The position numbers and the translations under genes were made by a program. Shown here piece after piece: positions 5,476-12,373 of a stretch of 38,129 nucleotides of DNA. The DNA comes from CAZYXZ01 sp964651395 (GTDB lineage Bacteria > Actinomycetota > Actinomycetes > BP-191). Within the stretch, counting starts at the first letter, position 1, and every line of letters starts with the position of its first letter. Below the pieces are notes generated by a model that did not search any database, was not told where the DNA came from, and saw nothing but the letters and a program-made list of their open reading frames with translations. The DNA is taken from NCBI GenBank assembly GCA_964651395.1, contig CAZYXZ010000024.1, positions 1-38,129 of the forward strand. The letters are read 5' to 3'.

Positions 5476-6993
5476 TTACCAGCCGCGGATGTCGACGATC
5501 GACTCCTTGAGCCGCTCCAGGGTCGTCTCCTTGCCCAGCAGCTCCATCGACTCGAACAGCGGCGGGGAGATCGTCTTCCCGGTGATCGCGACCCGCAGCG
5601 GGGCGAAGGCGTTCTTGGGTTTCAGGCCCATCCCCTCGACGAGGGTGGCGCGCAGGGTGGCCTCGATGTCGGCCGTCGCCCACGACGCCAGGTCCTCCAA
5701 GGCGTCGTACGCCGCGGCCATGCCGTTGACCACCTCGCCGAGCAGCGTCTTCTGGGCGGCGGCGTGGTCGATCTTGAGCTCCTCGACGAAGAGGAACTCC
5801 AGCATCGGCGCCGCCTCGGTGAGCCGGACGAGCCGGGTCTGCACGAGCGGCGCCGCGCCACGGATCAGGGCGGCCTGCTCCGGGGTCGGCGGGGACGCCA
5901 CCACGTCGGCAGCGACCAGCAGCTCGGTCAGCCGGCCGACGAACTCGTCCTCCGGCAGCCGGCGGATGTGGTCGCCGTTGATCGCCTCGAGCTTCTTGAT
6001 GTCGAACTGCGCCGGGTTCTTCGACACGCGCGCGACGTCGAAGCCCGCCACGAGCTCGTCGAGCGAGAACACCTCCTCGTCGCCGTCCGGGTGCCAGCCC
6101 AGCAGCGCCAGGTAGTTGAGCATCGCCTCCGGCAGGAACCCCTCGCGCCGGTAGTAGGCGATCGACACCTCGCCGTTGCGCTTCGACAGCGGCTTGTGGT
6201 CTGCGCCGACGATCAGCGGCAGGTGCCCGAACTGCGGGAAGTCCTCGCGAGCGACGCCCATCGCCTCGTACATCGCCATCTGCCGCGGCGTCGCGGCCAG
6301 CAGGTCCTCGCCGCGCAGGATGTGCGTCATCCCCATGAGCACGTCGTCGGCCGTGGCCGCCAGCATGTAGAGCGGATGGCCGTTGGCGCGCATGATCGTG
6401 AAGTCCGGCACGTCCTTGTGGTCGATGGTCACCTCGCCGCGCACGAGGTCCTGCCACGTCGTCGACCCGTCCGGCATCCGGAAGCGCAGCGTGGCGACCC
6501 GGCCCTCGGCCTCGTACGCCGCGACCTGCTCCGGCGTGAGGTCGCGGCAGTGCCCGTCGTAGCCCGGGGGACGGCCCTGCTTCATCGCCGCCTCGCCGCG
6601 CGCGCGGGCCTCCTCCTGCGTGCAGTAGCAGGGATAGGCCTTGCCCTGCTCCTGCAGCTGCGCCGCGATGCCGGCATAGATCTCGAAGCGCTCCGACTGC
6701 CGGTACGGCGCGTGCGGGCCACCGACGACCGGGCCCTCGTCCCAGTCGAGGCCGAGCCAGCGCAGCACGTCGACCGCCGCGTGGAACGCCTCGTCGGTAG
6801 CGCGGGTCGCGTCGGTGTCCTCGATCCGGTAGACGAACGCGCCGCCGTCGCGACGCGCGAGCGCCCAGTTGTAGAGCGCCGTGCGCACGTTGCCGACGTG
6901 CAGGTCGCCGGACGGCGCGGGCGCGAACCGCACGCGCACGAGCCTGTCCGGCCGGGGCGCCGGGTCGTCCAGCGCGAGCGCGGGCTCAGCCAC
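5476..6993 (-). CDS. gltX: Glutamyl-tRNA synthetase
   Basis: A 505-residue class I synthetase, the usual bacterial GluRS length. It charges tRNA-Glu with glutamate and, in organisms that use GatCAB for glutamine, commonly mischarges tRNA-Gln too. Residues about 22-36 hold RFAPAPSGDLHVGN, where HVGN replaces the HIGH motif as usual in this family. PLSKRNG near residue 270 is the KMSKS-type loop. The N-terminal catalytic domain ends near 310 and the all-helical anticodon-binding region follows. The start ATG at 6993 overlaps the end of the upstream FAH-family gene by 8 bp, so translation is probably coupled. Its two tRNA substrates lie directly downstream on the same strand. Nondiscriminating activity is inferred from gatCAB, not read from residues. 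Confidence 0.97.
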   Translation of the reverse strand: MAEPALALDDPAPRPDRLVRVRFAPAPSGDLHVGNVRTALYNWALARRDGGAFVYRIEDTDATRATDEAFHAAVDVLRWLGLDWDEGPVVGGPHAPYRQSERFEIYAGIAAQLQEQGKAYPCYCTQEEARARGEAAMKQGRPPGYDGHCRDLTPEQVAAYEAEGRVATLRFRMPDGSTTWQDLVRGEVTIDHKDVPDFTIMRANGHPLYMLAATADDVLMGMTHILRGEDLLAATPRQMAMYEAMGVAREDFPQFGHLPLIVGADHKPLSKRNGEVSIAYYRREGFLPEAMLNYLALLGWHPDGDEEVFSLDELVAGFDVARVSKNPAQFDIKKLEAINGDHIRRLPEDEFVGRLTELLVAADVVASPPTPEQAALIRGAAPLVQTRLVRLTEAAPMLEFLFVEELKIDHAAAQKTLLGEVVNGMAAAYDALEDLASWATADIEATLRATLVEGMGLKPKNAFAPLRVAITGKTISPPLFESMELLGKETTLERLKESIVDIRGW

Positions 6994-7774
6994 GCTTCGC
7001 CGCCGTGCCCATTGGTTGACGTTCCGTCACCGTGTTGGTCAGCGTCCCGATCCCCTCGATGGTCACCGCGACCTCGTCCCCGACCGCCATGGGGCCGACA
7101 CCCTCCGGCGTTCCCGTGAGCAGGACGTCCCCGGGCAGCAGCGTCATGACGCGCGACACGTACTCGATCAGCGTCGGCACGTCGTGCAGCAGGACGCTCG
7201 TGCGCGCGTCCTGACGGACCTCGCCGTTCAGCGTGGTCTGGATCGCCAGGTCGTCCGGCTCGACAGCGGTCTCGATCCACGGACCGAGCGGGCAGAAGGT
7301 GTCGTAACCCTTCCCCCGCGTCCACTGGCCGTCGCTGCGCTGCTGGTCGCGCGCCGTGACGTCGTTGGCGCACGTGTAGCCGAGCACCACGTCCAGCGCG
7401 CGCTCGCGCGGGACGTCGCGGGCCAGCCGCCCGAAGACCACCGCGAGCTCGCCCTCGAAGTCCAGCCGCTCGACCGACGGCGGGTAGCCGATGTCGTCGC
7501 CGGGCCCGACGACCGCGGTCGAGGGCTTGAGGAACATGACCGGCGCGGCCGGCAGCTCGCCGCCCATCTCCCAGGCGTGCGCGGCGTAGTTCTTGCCGAT
7601 CGCGACGACCTTGCTCGGCAGGATCGGTGCGAGCAGCCGCACGTCACGCAGCGGACGGCGTGCGCCCGTGAACACGATGTCGCCGAACGGATGCGTGTCG
7701 AGCTCCGCGACCTCGTCGCCCTCGACGATGCCGAAGGACACCTCGCCCTGGTCGCTGTACCGGCATATGCGCAC
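6986..7774 (-). CDS. Fumarylacetoacetate hydrolase family protein
   Basis: A 262-residue FAH-superfamily enzyme; members hydrolyse or decarboxylate beta-diketo or oxo-diacids with Mg2+. Metal-site segments are present: KVVAIGKNYAAHAWEMG, FLKPSTAVVGPGD, the LDFEGELAVVFG acidic pair, a DVTARDQQ segment, the KGYDTFCPLGPW loop, and LLPGDVLLTGTPEGVGP. The start is taken at GTG 7774 (VRICRYSDQGEV), which is the usual N-terminus and lies 7 nt after a TACCCT -10-like box, suggesting a leaderless mRNA. An earlier GTG at 7819 is possible but would run into the divergent gene's leader. It is upstream of and overlaps gltX, a conserved actinobacterial pairing. The precise substrate cannot be told. Confidence 0.9.
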   Translation of the reverse strand: MRICRYSDQGEVSFGIVEGDEVAELDTHPFGDIVFTGARRPLRDVRLLAPILPSKVVAIGKNYAAHAWEMGGELPAAPVMFLKPSTAVVGPGDDIGYPPSVERLDFEGELAVVFGRLARDVPRERALDVVLGYTCANDVTARDQQRSDGQWTRGKGYDTFCPLGPWIETAVEPDDLAIQTTLNGEVRQDARTSVLLHDVPTLIEYVSRVMTLLPGDVLLTGTPEGVGPMAVGDEVAVTIEGIGTLTNTVTERQPMGTAAKRG

Positions 7775-7781
7775 GGGCGAG

Positions 7782-7787
7782 AGGGTA
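7782..7787 (-). promoter_or_regulatory. -10 box of a leaderless promoter for the FAH-gltX transcript
   Basis: TACCCT on the minus strand is followed by 7 nt and then the GTG start at 7774, the spacing expected if transcription begins at the start codon. No clear -35 box was recognised. Confidence 0.45.
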
Positions 7788-7824
7788 GCGTGCCCGTGAT
7801 CACCTCCCGGAAGGATCACGCCGT

Positions 7825-8061
7825 ATGACCGAGGTCCCCGCCCCCGAGCCGAAGCCGATCGACGAGGAGCTCAACCTCAAGCTCCAGCACCTGGTCGAGG
7901 ACTCGATCCTCAAGGGCAAGCCCTACGGCGACGAGAAGTGCGGCAACTGCCTGTACTACCTCGAGGAGGGTAAGGACCTGTCCTACTGCTGGCACCCGAA
8001 GATCCGGATCCTGGTCGGCGACCCGTGGTGGTGCCAGTGGTGGGAAGAGGTGCCGAGCTAG
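7825..8061 (+). CDS. 78-residue protein with a HiPIP-like four-cysteine pattern
   Basis: A 78-residue protein with no family I can name. After a Pro/Glu-rich start and a helix (residues 12-30), the C-terminal half contains C39-G-N-C42-LYY, YC55-WHP, and DPWWC70-QWWEE. The spacing C-x2-C-x12-C-x14-C, with aromatic residues packed around the last cysteine, resembles the cluster-binding half of high-potential iron-sulfur proteins and the small HiPIP-like subunits of glycyl-radical enzymes. A [4Fe-4S] cluster or a zinc site is therefore plausible. No signal peptide is present, so it is cytoplasmic, unlike classical HiPIPs. GGAAGGA lies about ten bases before the ATG. It is divergent from the FAH-gltX operon, and its stop overlaps the stop of the convergent secreted-protein gene. 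Confidence 0.75.
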   Translation: MTEVPAPEPKPIDEELNLKLQHLVEDSILKGKPYGDEKCGNCLYYLEEGKDLSYCWHPKIRILVGDPWWCQWWEEVPS

Positions 8062-8660
8062 CCCTTCTTGGCCGTCGCGGGGGTGCACACGGCGCCGGCC
8101 AGGCCGGGCAGGCCGGCCGGCCGGGCCGGCGGAGAGTCGCCCAGGGAGACCGACGTCGGGAGGCCGACCGCGCCGTAGCCCAGGACGATGCTGGCCCGCT
8201 TGTCCGGGCAGGACAGGTCGGCGACCTTCACGTGGGCCACCGCGGGGTGGTGGTCTGTCATGACGCTGAGACTTCCGCCGACGCCGAGGCTCAAGCCCGT
8301 CGTCGGTGATCCCGGACCGCCCACCCACGTGATGTCGACCTTGGTGGCGCCGATCTTGGTGTGGAGGGCGGCCGCCGAGCCGTCCGTGGCCACGGTGAGC
8401 TCGCCCGGAGCCAGTGCGTGCTCCACGAAGTCGTAGTCGCAGGCGTAGCCCTTGCCGCAGGCGGTGACCATCACGAACAACGACGGCGTCGCGCCCGTCA
8501 CGTCCGCCTGGAAGGACGCCTCGTAGCGCAGGCCGTCCGTGCCCGTGTAGCGGAGGTCGGCGTAGGCCACGCGGCGCTCGCCGGCGTCGGGGGCCGCCTG
8601 GCCGGGCACGGCGACCAGGCCCGTGAGCAGGGCGGCAACGAGCAGCAGCATGCGGCGCAT
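8058..8660 (-). CDS. Secreted protein of unknown function
   Basis: A 200-residue protein with a clear signal peptide: MRRMLLLVAALLTGLVAVPGQAAP, basic start, hydrophobic core and an AxA-type cleavage near residue 22. The mature part is beta-rich, with alternating hydrophobic strands and cysteines in TACGKGYACDY, LSCPDK and GAVCTP that may form disulfides. No catalytic motif is visible and I do not recognise the family. It lies 35 bp downstream of cimA on the same strand, so it may be read through from the cimA transcript, though nothing ties it to amino-acid synthesis. Its stop codon overlaps that of the HiPIP-like gene in a shared CTAG. The start ATG at 8660 gives the best signal peptide; no Shine-Dalgarno is evident. 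Confidence 0.75.
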   Translation of the reverse strand: MRRMLLLVAALLTGLVAVPGQAAPDAGERRVAYADLRYTGTDGLRYEASFQADVTGATPSLFVMVTACGKGYACDYDFVEHALAPGELTVATDGSAAALHTKIGATKVDITWVGGPGSPTTGLSLGVGGSLSVMTDHHPAVAHVKVADLSCPDKRASIVLGYGAVGLPTSVSLGDSPPARPAGLPGLAGAVCTPATAKKG

Positions 8661-8695
8661 ACCCGAAGTAACGCACGACCCGACCAGAGGGCTCG

Positions 8696-10273
8696 TCAGG
8701 GGACGAGACCCTGGCGTAGCAGGCCGTAGGTGACCGCGTCCTCGAGCGCCTCCCAGGAGGCGGCGATGATGTTCTGGTGGACGCCGATGGTGTCCCACTC
8801 CGTCGTCCCGTCGCTGGTCTCGACGAGCACACGGGTGACCGCCCCGGTGCCGCCACCGCCGTCGAGGATGCGCACCTTGTAGTCGACCAGCTCGATCTGG
8901 GCCAGACCCGGGTAGAGCTGCTCGAGGCCGATCCGCAGCGCGCGGTCGAGGGCGTTGACCGGGCCGTTGCCCTCCCCTGTCGCGACGATGCGCTCGCCCT
9001 TCGCGTGCAGCTTCACCGTCGCCTCGCTCACCACCTCGCCGTCGGAGCGGCGCTCGACGAGCACGCGCCACGACTCGAGCTCGAAGAACCGCCCGCGGCC
9101 TTCCAGCTCGTCGCGCAGCAGCAGCTCGAACGACGCGTCGGCGGCCTCGAACGAGTAGCCCATCGACTCGAGGTCCTTCACCTTCTCGATGACCGCCTTC
9201 ACCGATTCCGGCCGCTCGCTCAGGTCGAGCCCGAGCTCCTTGCCCTTCAGCTCGATCGTGGCCCGGCCGGCCAGCTCGCTGACCAGCAGCCGCATGTCGT
9301 TGCCCACGACCAACGGGTCGACGTGCTGGTAGAGCTCGGGTGCGACCTTCACCGCGCTGACGTGCAGGCCGGCCTTGTGCGCGAACGCGCTGTAGCCGTA
9401 GTACGGCGCGTGCGGGTCCGGCGCGATGTTCGCCACCTCGGCCACCGCGTGGCTCACCCGCACGAGCTCCTGCAGCCGGCCCGGCGGCAGCACCGCGCGG
9501 CCGACCTTGAGCTCGAGCCCGGCGATGACGGAGAACAGGTCGGCGTTGCCGCACCGCTCGCCGTAGCCGTTGGACGTGCCCTGCACATGCGTGACGCCGG
9601 CATCGACCGCCGCGAGTGTGTTCGCGACTGCGCACGCCGTGTCGTTGTGGCAGTGGATGCCCAGCCGCGCCTCGGAGGCCGCCAGCACCTCGTGCACGAC
9701 GTCGGCCAGGTGCTTCGGCATCATGCCGCCGTTGGTGTCGCAGAGGACGACCACGTCCGCGCCAGCAGCCGCCGCGGTGCGCACGACCTCGAGCGCGTAC
9801 GCCGGGTCGGCCCGGTAGCCGTCGAAGAAGTGCTCCGCGTCGAAGAAGACCCGCTGGCCCTCCGCCTTCAGGTGCTCGACGGTGTCGCGCACCATCGCGA
9901 GGTTCTCGTCGGTCGTCGTGCGCAGCGCGTCGGTCACATGGCGGTCCCACGCCTTGCCGACCAGGCACACCGCGGGCGCGCCGGACTCGCGTAGGTGGGC
10001 GACCTGCGGGTCGTCGGCCGCGCGCACACCGGCCTTGCGGGTGGCGCCGAACGCGGTCAGCGTGGCCGTGGACAGGCGCAGGTCGGTCTTCGCGCGCTGG
10101 AAGAACTCGGCGTCCTTCGGGTTCGCACCCGGCCAGCCGCCCTCGATGAAGCCCACGCCGAGCTCGTCGAGATGCCGGGCGATCTTCAGCTTGTCCTCGA
10201 CCGTGAGGGCCAGGCCCTCGCGCTGCGCGCCGTCACGCAGCGTCGTGTCGTAGACGTGGAAGCTGTCGTCCAT
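8696..10273 (-). CDS. cimA: (R)-citramalate synthase
   Basis: A 525-residue member of the LeuA/homocitrate synthase family. The TIM-barrel opens with YDTTLRDGAQREGLALTVEDKLKIA and has FIEGGWPGANPKD, VFFDAEHFFDGYRADP, DTNGGMMP and the metal-binding HCHNDTACAVAN. GTSNGYGERCGNADL and APYYGYSAFAHKAGLHVSAV separate CimA-type enzymes from true isopropylmalate synthases. The C-terminal regulatory domain (from about residue 390) is the allosteric LeuA-dimer type. CimA condenses pyruvate and acetyl-CoA to citramalate, a threonine-independent source of 2-oxobutyrate for isoleucine. The ATG at 10273 is chosen because AGGAG lies five bases ahead; the GTG one codon earlier is too close. It follows ilvE and is preceded by its own promoter, leader ORF and terminator hairpin, pointing to attenuation by isoleucine supply. 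Confidence 0.92.
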   Translation of the reverse strand: MDDSFHVYDTTLRDGAQREGLALTVEDKLKIARHLDELGVGFIEGGWPGANPKDAEFFQRAKTDLRLSTATLTAFGATRKAGVRAADDPQVAHLRESGAPAVCLVGKAWDRHVTDALRTTTDENLAMVRDTVEHLKAEGQRVFFDAEHFFDGYRADPAYALEVVRTAAAAGADVVVLCDTNGGMMPKHLADVVHEVLAASEARLGIHCHNDTACAVANTLAAVDAGVTHVQGTSNGYGERCGNADLFSVIAGLELKVGRAVLPPGRLQELVRVSHAVAEVANIAPDPHAPYYGYSAFAHKAGLHVSAVKVAPELYQHVDPLVVGNDMRLLVSELAGRATIELKGKELGLDLSERPESVKAVIEKVKDLESMGYSFEAADASFELLLRDELEGRGRFFELESWRVLVERRSDGEVVSEATVKLHAKGERIVATGEGNGPVNALDRALRIGLEQLYPGLAQIELVDYKVRILDGGGGTGAVTRVLVETSDGTTEWDTIGVHQNIIAASWEALEDAVTYGLLRQGLVP

Positions 10274-10283
10274 CACTGCTCCT

Positions 10284-10343
10284 AAAACAAAGCGACCTCC
10301 TGCTCAGCAGGAGGTCGCGCACGGGCGGAGGTCGCTCGTGCGC
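10284..10343 (-). terminator. Attenuator structure in the cimA leader
   Basis: Reading the minus strand from the leader ORF stop: GCGCACG (10343-10337), a loop containing GCGACCTCC (10335-10327), then CGTGCGC (10323-10317) form a first hairpin. Next, GCGACCTCCTGCT (10318-10306) pairs perfectly over 13 bp with AGCAGGAGGTCGC (10304-10292), followed by TTTGTTTT (10291-10284). This is a strong intrinsic terminator only 10 bases before the cimA start codon. The loop repeat GCGACCTCC can pair with the terminator's 3' arm in place of the 5' arm. Which pairing is the antiterminator is not resolved. Confidence 0.78.
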
Positions 10344-10372
10344 TAGGTGCCAATAATCTCTGTGCGGGCCAC
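10343..10372 (-). CDS. cimA leader peptide MARTEIIGT (candidate)
   Basis: A 9-codon ORF, GTG-GCC-CGC-ACA-GAG-ATT-ATT-GGC-ACC-TAG, lies between the cimA promoter and its terminator. It contains two adjacent isoleucine codons of the ATT form, which is rare in genes this GC-rich, plus two threonine codons. Isoleucine is the end product of the citramalate route. The GTG starts exactly 6 nt after the CATAAT -10 box, so the message is probably leaderless. A GTG five codons earlier is in frame but would lie upstream of the predicted transcription start. The length and the TAG running into a GCGC hairpin match the ilvB leader in this same window. Expression is inferred. Confidence 0.68.
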   Translation of the reverse strand: MARTEIIGT

Positions 10373-10378
10373 GTACGC

Positions 10379-10407
10379 ATTATGCACGTGACCCGCCCGG
10401 ACAACCA
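10379..10407 (-). promoter_or_regulatory. cimA promoter
   Basis: On the minus strand TGGTTG (10407-10402) and CATAAT (10384-10379) are 17 bp apart, directly downstream of the ilvE stop. The -10 box is good and the -35 weak. The predicted start of transcription falls at the GTG of the leader ORF, so cimA can be transcribed independently of ilvE. Confidence 0.6.
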
Positions 10408-10412
10408 CGTGC

Positions 10413-11339
10413 TCAGTCCCGAACGTATTCGTTCCAGGTCTTGTACTGGTCGAGCTGGCCGCTCACGGCGGCGCGGTAGGTCGTGATGATCGACTTGGTG
10501 ATCTCGCCGCGCTTGCCGTCGCCGAGCAAGCGGTCGTCCACCTCGACGAGCGGCACGACCTCGGCCGCCGTACCCGTGAAGAAGGCCTCGTCGGCGAGGT
10601 AGAGGTCGGCGCGGACCAGGCTGGTCTCGACCAGCTCGTAGCCGAGGTCGCGGGCAATCGTCATGACGGAGTCGCGCGTCACGCCGGCCAGGACACCGTC
10701 GACGACCGGTGGGGTGTAGATGACGCCGTCGCGGACGATGAAGAGGTTCTCGCCGGAGCCCTCGGCGACGCGGCCGTCGGGCGTCAGCATGATGCCCTCG
10801 TCGTAGCCGGCCTTGAGCGCCTGCACCTTGGCGAGCGAGGAGTTGATGTACTGCCCGGTCGCCTTGCCCTGCGGCGGGATCGTGTTCTGCCCGATCCGCT
10901 GCCAGGACGACACCATCGCCCGGCAGCCCTTCTCCTCCGCCTCGGCGCCGAGGTACGCGCCCCACGGCCAGACCGCGATGGACACCTTCGTCTTCGACGG
11001 CAGCGGGTTGAGGCCCATCTCGCCGTAACCCAGGTAGAACAGCGGCCGGATGTAGCAGGACTCGACCTCGTTGGCGCGGACCGTCTCCTTCGTCGCCTCG
11101 ATGACTTCCTCGACGGAGAACTCGGGCTCCATGAAGTAGAGGTGCGCGGAGCGGAACAGCCGCTCGATGTGCTCGGTCAGCCGGAAGACGGCCGGCCCGC
11201 GATCGGTGGCGTAGGCACGGATGCCCTCGAAGACACCCCAGCCGTAGTGCAGCGTGGGGTTGAGGATGTGGATGGTCGCGTCGTCCCAGTCGACGAGCGT
11301 GCCGTCCATCCAGATCTTCTTGGTCGCCTCGATCGGCAT
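10413..11339 (-). CDS. ilvE: Branched-chain amino acid aminotransferase
   Basis: A 308-residue fold-type IV PLP enzyme that transfers amino groups between glutamate and the oxo-acids of valine, leucine and isoleucine. The N-terminus MPIEATKKIWMDGTLVDWDDATIH and LHYGWGVFEGIRAY are typical. NTIPPQGKATGQYINSSLAK carries the Schiff-base lysine (K of GKATG). DGRVAEGSGENLF and the late TGTAAEVVPL phosphate-binding loop complete the family pattern. It is of the short, E. coli-like type rather than the longer mycobacterial type. The start at 11339 has AGGAGA four bases ahead. It begins 8 nt after leuB stops, its Shine-Dalgarno overlapping the leuB stop, so leuA, leuB and ilvE are translationally linked. 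Confidence 0.96.
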   Translation of the reverse strand: MPIEATKKIWMDGTLVDWDDATIHILNPTLHYGWGVFEGIRAYATDRGPAVFRLTEHIERLFRSAHLYFMEPEFSVEEVIEATKETVRANEVESCYIRPLFYLGYGEMGLNPLPSKTKVSIAVWPWGAYLGAEAEEKGCRAMVSSWQRIGQNTIPPQGKATGQYINSSLAKVQALKAGYDEGIMLTPDGRVAEGSGENLFIVRDGVIYTPPVVDGVLAGVTRDSVMTIARDLGYELVETSLVRADLYLADEAFFTGTAAEVVPLVEVDDRLLGDGKRGEITKSIITTYRAAVSGQLDQYKTWNEYVRD

Positions 11340-11347
11340 GTCGTCTC

Positions 11348-12373
11348 CTAGCTGGCGGCCCGCGACGCGAGCGCGTCGCCGGTCTCTGCGGTCGAGTATG
11401 ACAGCGCGCCGCTCTCGCCAGCGCGCTCTTTCAGGAGCCCCGCGACCGCGCCCTCGACGCGCGTGGCGGCGTCGGCGTGGCCGAGGTGGTCGAGCAGCAT
11501 CGCGACGGACAGGACGGTCGCCGTCGGGTCCGCCTTGCCCTGCCCGGCGATGTCGGGCGCCGACCCGTGCACCGGCTCGAACATGCTCGGGTTGGTCCGG
11601 CTCACGTCGAGGTTGCCGGACGCGGCGAGCCCGATCCCGCCGGCGATGGCCGCGCCCAGGTCGGTGAGGATGTCGCCGAAGAGGTTGTCGGTCACGACGA
11701 CGTCGAAGCGCTCCGGCTGGGTGACGAAGTACATCGCCGCCGCGTCGACGTGGCTGTACTCCGTGCGGACCTCGGGGAACTCCGCAGACACCTCGGCGAA
11801 GGTCCGCGCCCAGAGGTCGCCGGCGTGAACGAGGACGTTCGTCTTGTGCACGAGCGTGACCAGGCCGCGCCGCTCGGCCGCGCGCCGGAACGCATCCCGC
11901 ACGACCCGCTCGACGCCGTAGCGCGTGTTGAGGCTCTCCTCGCTGGCCACCTCGTGCGGCGTGCCCTTGCGGAGGACGCCGCCGGCTCCGGCGTACGGGC
12001 CCTCGGTGCCCTCGCGGACGCACACCATGTCGATCGACACGTCGCCGAGCGGCGAGGTGACGCCGGGGTAGAGCTTCACCGGCCGCAGGTTGACGTGGTG
12101 GTCGAGCGCGAAGCGGAGCTTGAGCAGCAGGCCGCGTTCCAGAACCCCCGACGGAACCCCTGGGTCGCCGACCGCGCCGAGCAGGATCGCGTCGTGCCCA
12201 CGCAGCTCCTCGAGCACGCTGTCCGGGAGCGTCTCCCCCGTCGCGTGCCAGCGGCGCGCGCCGAGGTCGTACTCGGTGACCTCGACACCCGGCTGCACCG
12301 CGTGCAGCACCTTGAGACCCTCGGCGACCACCTCGGGCCCGATGCCGTCCCCGGCGATGACGGCAAGCTTCAC
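11348..12373 (-). CDS. leuB: 3-isopropylmalate dehydrogenase
   Basis: A 341-residue beta-decarboxylating dehydrogenase, the short actinobacterial LeuB type. It oxidises and decarboxylates 3-isopropylmalate with NAD+, and in the citramalate route acts on 3-methylmalate. Motifs include KLAVIAGDGIGPEVVAEG at the N-terminus, LRFALDHHVNLRPVKLYPGV with the substrate arginines, VHKTNVL with the catalytic lysine, YSHVDAAAMYFV, VVTDNLFGDILTDLGAAI with the metal-binding aspartates, and FEPVHGSAPDIAGQGKADPTA for NAD binding. The GTG start at 12373 overlaps the leuA stop in a GTGA, which means coupled translation, and ilvE follows by 8 nt. Confidence 0.97.
   Translation of the reverse strand: MKLAVIAGDGIGPEVVAEGLKVLHAVQPGVEVTEYDLGARRWHATGETLPDSVLEELRGHDAILLGAVGDPGVPSGVLERGLLLKLRFALDHHVNLRPVKLYPGVTSPLGDVSIDMVCVREGTEGPYAGAGGVLRKGTPHEVASEESLNTRYGVERVVRDAFRRAAERRGLVTLVHKTNVLVHAGDLWARTFAEVSAEFPEVRTEYSHVDAAAMYFVTQPERFDVVVTDNLFGDILTDLGAAIAGGIGLAASGNLDVSRTNPSMFEPVHGSAPDIAGQGKADPTATVLSVAMLLDHLGHADAATRVEGAVAGLLKERAGESGALSYSTAETGDALASRAAS

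Noticed and set aside
10282..10380. An ATG ORF (MRTWPAQRLL...) running through the cimA attenuator
   Set aside because: It is open only because the region is GC-rich, lies in a different frame from the Ile-codon ORF, has no ribosome-binding site, and its ATG overlaps the -10 box, so it would be upstream of the predicted transcript start.
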